Assembly (NCBI GenBank): GCA_934255105.1
Contig: CAKQNH010000284.1
Location: forward strand, 1-6,393
Length of the DNA: 6,393 nucleotides
From: an uncultured Pirellulaceae bacterium
Lineage (GTDB): Bacteria > Planctomycetota > Planctomycetia > Pirellulales > Pirellulaceae
Direction of reading: 5' to 3'
Numbering within the stretch: the stretch's first letter is position 1; the number at the start of each line of letters is the position of its first letter. Below, in pieces: positions 5,368 to 6,393 of the stretch. Position numbers and translations under genes: made by a program. The notes beneath the pieces were generated by a model, which saw only the letters and a program-made list of their open reading frames with translations, was not told the DNA's origin and did not search any database.

Positions 5368-6393
5368 CTAGGCAACTTCTTCGTCAGCCGCAGGGATGGG
5401 GAGCGTGGGCATGACGGAACCCACGGTGGGAAGCTGCTCTTGCCACTGTTCGGATTCTTTGGATTCCTTCGGCAGCTCCCCTTGCAGGACTTCGATCGGG
5501 TGCCCTTCGCGCGCCAGGCGACCGGCAAAGCGGGCGGGCATGCGCGCGTGGATCTCGACATGGTCGTCGTGGAATTGTTTGCTGCTGATCTCACCCGACT
5601 TAGCCAGCCAGGCCATCGTTTTACCATCGTCGACTTTGAGCCGCACGCTGAGCGTTACGAATCCGGCGCTCAATTCCTGGCTGACCCGCTTGGCTAGCTG
5701 GTCCAGTCCCAGACCGCTGCGAGCGCTGACGGCCACGCTGTGGCGATAGCGATTTTGAACCGCTTGCATGCGTTCGGTCGCACCGGGCAGATCGATTTTA
5801 TTGATGACCAGCAAGGTCTGCTTCTCATCGATGCCCAGGTCTTGTAGCACGCTATAAACGGCTGATATCTGCTCCAACACCGCCGGGTTGCTGGCGTCGG
5901 CGACGTGCAGCAGCAGGTCGGCTTCGCGAGCTTCCTCCAGCGTGGCACGGAAGCTGGCGACCAACTTGTGCGGCAGATCGCGAATGAAGCCGACCGTGTC
6001 GCTCAGCAGCACGGGGCCCCAACTTGGCAGAGTCCAGCGACGCGTGCGCGTGTCGAGCGTGGCGAACAATTTGTCGACCGCTTCGACTCCGGCGTCAGTC
6101 AGCGCGTTCATCAGCGTGCTCTTGCCCGCATTGGTATATCCGACTAGCGAAACCGTGAGGAAATCGCGGCGGCCAGCTACCTCGCGCTGCTTGCGTTTTT
6201 CCACTTTTTGCAAGTCGAGTTTGAGTTCGTGAATGCGCTTTTCAACCAAACGGCGGTCGACTTCCAGTTGCTTTTCACCTGGGCCGCGCATGCCGACACC
6301 CATCGACTGTCGCGACAAGTGGGTCCACATGCGTTTCAATCGCGGGAGCGAGTATTCAAGCTGGGCCAATTCGACAGCCAAGCGAGCTTCGTG
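5368..6393 (-). CDS. hflX: GTPase HflX, 5' end beyond the window
   Basis: HflX is a ribosome-binding GTPase that splits stalled or hibernating 70S ribosomes, mainly under heat or antibiotic stress; this is known for the family. The 341 residues present begin HEARLAVELAQLEY, inside the conserved N-terminal domain, so roughly the first 110-130 residues lie past position 6393. Visible motifs are the glycine-rich GPGEKQLE (37-44, where many homologues have GPGET), a coiled-coil helix, G1 GYTNAGKST (85-93), G2 near TLDTRTR (112-118), G3 DTVG (132-135), G4 NKID (198-201) and G5 SARSG (223-227). The usual small C-terminal domain follows, then an acidic, proline-containing tail of about 37 residues ending DEEVA. 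A TTG codon at 6381 is internal Leu, not a start. The MutS-like gene follows 48 bp downstream. Confidence 0.96.
   Translation of the reverse strand, partial: HEARLAVELAQLEYSLPRLKRMWTHLSRQSMGVGMRGPGEKQLEVDRRLVEKRIHELKLDLQKVEKRKQREVAGRRDFLTVSLVGYTNAGKSTLMNALTDAGVEAVDKLFATLDTRTRRWTLPSWGPVLLSDTVGFIRDLPHKLVASFRATLEEAREADLLLHVADASNPAVLEQISAVYSVLQDLGIDEKQTLLVINKIDLPGATERMQAVQNRYRHSVAVSARSGLGLDQLAKRVSQELSAGFVTLSVRLKVDDGKTMAWLAKSGEISSKQFHDDHVEIHARMPARFAGRLAREGHPIEVLQGELPKESKESEQWQEQLPTVGSVMPTLPIPAADEEVA

Noticed and set aside
6379..6381. TTG as the hflX start
   Set aside because: The frame continues to the window edge with conserved HEARLAVELAQ residues, so this codon is an internal leucine and the gene is cut by the window.

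Overview
The window looks like chromosomal DNA from a planctomycete, probably a member of the Pirellulaceae such as a Rhodopirellula or Blastopirellula relative. The reasons are: a secreted protein with many EF-hand loops and a Gly/Ser/Arg-rich linker, an integrase remnant with the HYLQVT-type tyrosine box I associate with planctomycete integrases, a membrane-anchored MutS-like ATPase next to hflX, weak or absent Shine-Dalgarno sites, a TTG start, and intergenic DNA full of short repeats. The taxonomic call is inference; no rRNA or other marker is present.

Layout. Positions 1-333 hold no recognisable gene. At 334-453 (+) is the C-terminal scrap of a tyrosine recombinase, keeping the box-III-like histidine and the tyrosine nucleophile but nothing upstream. 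A complete tRNA-Lys(CTT) lies at 577-650 on the minus strand, with a plausible promoter at 685-712 and an intrinsic terminator at 523-560. The recombinase scrap and the tRNA face each other, which suggests the edge of an old integrated element.

Positions 713-1605 contain no convincing gene but have an unusual repeat mosaic. It consists of a palindromic module (1018-1082), a 249-bp cassette bounded by a perfect 16-bp inverted repeat (1064-1312), a long imperfect hairpin (1110-1188), four tandem 34-bp units that mostly encode a self-complementary hairpin (1155-1290), and five tandem 23-bp units (1316-1430). This is the most noteworthy structure in the window.

A secreted seven-loop EF-hand protein occupies 1606-3003 (+). 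It converges on a minus-strand pair: hflX (5368-6393, cut by the window edge) followed 48 bp later by a membrane-bound MutS-family ATPase (3373-5319), probably one transcript. The convergent gap (3004-3372) contains several hairpins and a 70-bp array of ten heptamers that ends 2 bp from the MutS-like stop codon.

The genes do not form one obvious pathway. HflX is a ribosome-associated GTPase, the MutS-like protein is a putative membrane ATPase of unknown role, and the EF-hand protein is predicted to work outside the cytoplasm. I see no defence system, CRISPR array or complete mobile element. The best candidate for something undescribed is the repeat mosaic at 1018-1430.
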